Source: Sphingomonadaceae bacterium (GTDB lineage Bacteria; Pseudomonadota; Alphaproteobacteria; Sphingomonadales; Sphingomonadaceae). From it: a DNA stretch of 5,387 nucleotides. Below are positions 4,621 to 5,387 of this stretch, one piece after another. The notes beneath the pieces are model-generated. The model made no database searches, had not been told where the DNA came from, and saw nothing but the letters and a program-made list of their open reading frames with translations. Every line of letters begins with the position of its first letter. The stretch's first letter is position 1. Location: assembly GCA_014380205.1 (NCBI GenBank), contig JACMKH010000448.1, positions 1-5,387 on the forward strand. Direction: 5' to 3'. The translations under genes were made by a program, and so were the position numbers.

Positions 4621-5387
4621 TCAGCCGCCGACCCGCGTGACATGCCCCATCTTGCGCCCCGGCCGGGCTGCGCGCTTGCCGTAAAGGTGGAGGCGGGCGT
4701 GGGGGTCGGCGAGGATCGCGGGCCAGTCGTCCACCGCGTCGCCGATGAGGTTTTCCATCGTCACCGCGTCGCCGGCCAATCCCGTATCGCCGAGCGGCAG
4801 GCCGCAGATCGCGCGGATGTGATTCTCGAACTGCGAGGTCACCGCGCCCTCGATCGTCCAGTGACCGCTGTTGTGGACGCGCGGGGCCATCTCGTTGAAC
4901 ACGGGGCCCTCCGCGGCAGCGAAGAATTCAACGGTTAGGACGCCAACATGGCCGAGCGCCCCGGCGATCCGCGCAGCGAGGGTGCGCGCCTCGTCCTGCT
5001 GCGCGAGGATGTCGGGGTGGGCGGGAACGGTCGTGCGCGCGAGGATGCCGCCCGCGTGGAGGTTCTCGCCGCTGTCCCAGAAGGCGATCGCCCCGTCGGC
5101 GCCTCGCGCGAGGATCACCGAGAATTCGCGCTCGAACGCGACTATCGCCTCGGCGATCGCGGGCCGCCGGCCGATGCTTTGCCAGGCGGCGAGCGCGTCG
5201 GCGGCATCATCGACGCGCGCCTGCCCCTTGCCGTCATAGCCGAAGCGGTTGGTCTTGAGGATCGCCGGGAGGCCTGTCTGCTCAAGCGCTGACGCGAGCC
5301 CCGCTTCGTCCTCGACCGGCGCGAAGCGCGCCGTGCGCCCGCCGAGCTCGCGCGCGAAACGCTTCTCGGCGAGCCTGTCCTGCGCAA
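4621..5387 (-). CDS. purK: N5-carboxyaminoimidazole ribonucleotide synthetase PurK (C-terminal 254 residues; 5' end outside window)
   Basis: The frame is open from the right edge to the TGA at 4621-4623. PurK is an ATP-grasp enzyme of purine synthesis that carboxylates AIR to N5-CAIR using ATP and bicarbonate; PurE then converts N5-CAIR to CAIR. In visible residues: QDRLAEKRFARELG (2-15), ILKTNRFGYDGKGQ (42-55) with the ATP-binding lysine and glycine loop, FEREFSVILARG (84-95), the VEFF acidic strand (152-155), and the highly diagnostic FNEMAPRVHNSGHWTIEG (163-180) and SQFENHIRAICGLPLG (184-199). Glu153 and Glu165 are the likely metal ligands. About 100 residues of the usual roughly 355 are missing to the right. 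The GTG at 5116-5118 is an internal valine codon, not the start. purE often precedes purK and may lie beyond the edge; this cannot be seen. Confidence 0.96.
   Translation of the reverse strand, partial: AQDRLAEKRFARELGGRTARFAPVEDEAGLASALEQTGLPAILKTNRFGYDGKGQARVDDAADALAAWQSIGRRPAIAEAIVAFEREFSVILARGADGAIAFWDSGENLHAGGILARTTVPAHPDILAQQDEARTLAARIAGALGHVGVLTVEFFAAAEGPVFNEMAPRVHNSGHWTIEGAVTSQFENHIRAICGLPLGDTGLAGDAVTMENLIGDAVDDWPAILADPHARLHLYGKRAARPGRKMGHVTRVGG

Noticed and set aside
5116..5118. GTG as the start of a short 165-residue PurK.
   Set aside because: The same frame continues upstream with conserved PurK motifs (GYDGKGQ, QDRLAEK) to the window edge, so the GTG is an internal valine.
1..5387. 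Search for phage, transposase, CRISPR, toxin-antitoxin, defence, tRNA or rRNA content.
   Set aside because: No evenly spaced repeats, tRNA-like cloverleaf, rRNA-like sequence or mobile-element protein was seen on either strand. The only mobile-like feature is the small hairpin repeat at 1480-1576.

Overview
The window is high-GC (roughly two thirds G+C by eye) and densely coding. Its protein sequences, repeat types and small-gene content look like an alphaproteobacterium, most likely a sphingomonad (Sphingomonas/Novosphingobium-like). That placement comes from remembered family resemblance; no search was run. The gene content is ordinary chromosomal metabolism. I see no phage, transposase, CRISPR, toxin-antitoxin or defence genes, and I did not find a convincing new biological system. 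The points worth a second look are in the intergenic DNA.

Layout, left to right. (1) Positions 1-227 (+) hold the C-terminal 74 residues of a class I c-type cytochrome domain cut by the window edge. (2) Positions 253-1455 (-) encode a class III (CaiB/BaiF) CoA-transferase with a TTG start, and 1611-2819 (-) encode glutaryl-CoA dehydrogenase. The two are read in the order gcdH then CoA-transferase, separated by a 155-bp spacer that carries a 97-bp paired-hairpin (BIME-like) repeat. (3) Positions 2820-3087 are a divergent intergenic region. It has an exact TGTGA-N6-TCACA Crp-type palindrome next to a promoter-like element for gcdH, two mutually exclusive stems, and a 17-bp near-perfect hairpin. 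(4) Positions 3088-3318 (+) encode a 76-residue single-pass membrane protein resembling DUF6356. (5) Positions 3341-4531 (-) encode an acetyl-CoA C-acetyltransferase (thiolase). (6) Positions 4621-5387 (-) hold the C-terminal 254 residues of PurK, cut by the right edge. Both convergent gene junctions (228-252 and 3319-3340) contain the same 16-base motif, which in the second copy forms a perfect stem-loop.

How the genes fit together. The CoA-transferase would activate glutarate with succinyl-CoA. GcdH would oxidatively decarboxylate glutaryl-CoA to crotonyl-CoA. After hydration and oxidation by enzymes not in this window, the thiolase could split acetoacetyl-CoA into two acetyl-CoA. This reads as a lysine/tryptophan/glutarate catabolism neighbourhood, though the thiolase is separately transcribed and could serve other pathways. 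PurK (purine synthesis) and the cytochrome belong to unrelated flanking units.
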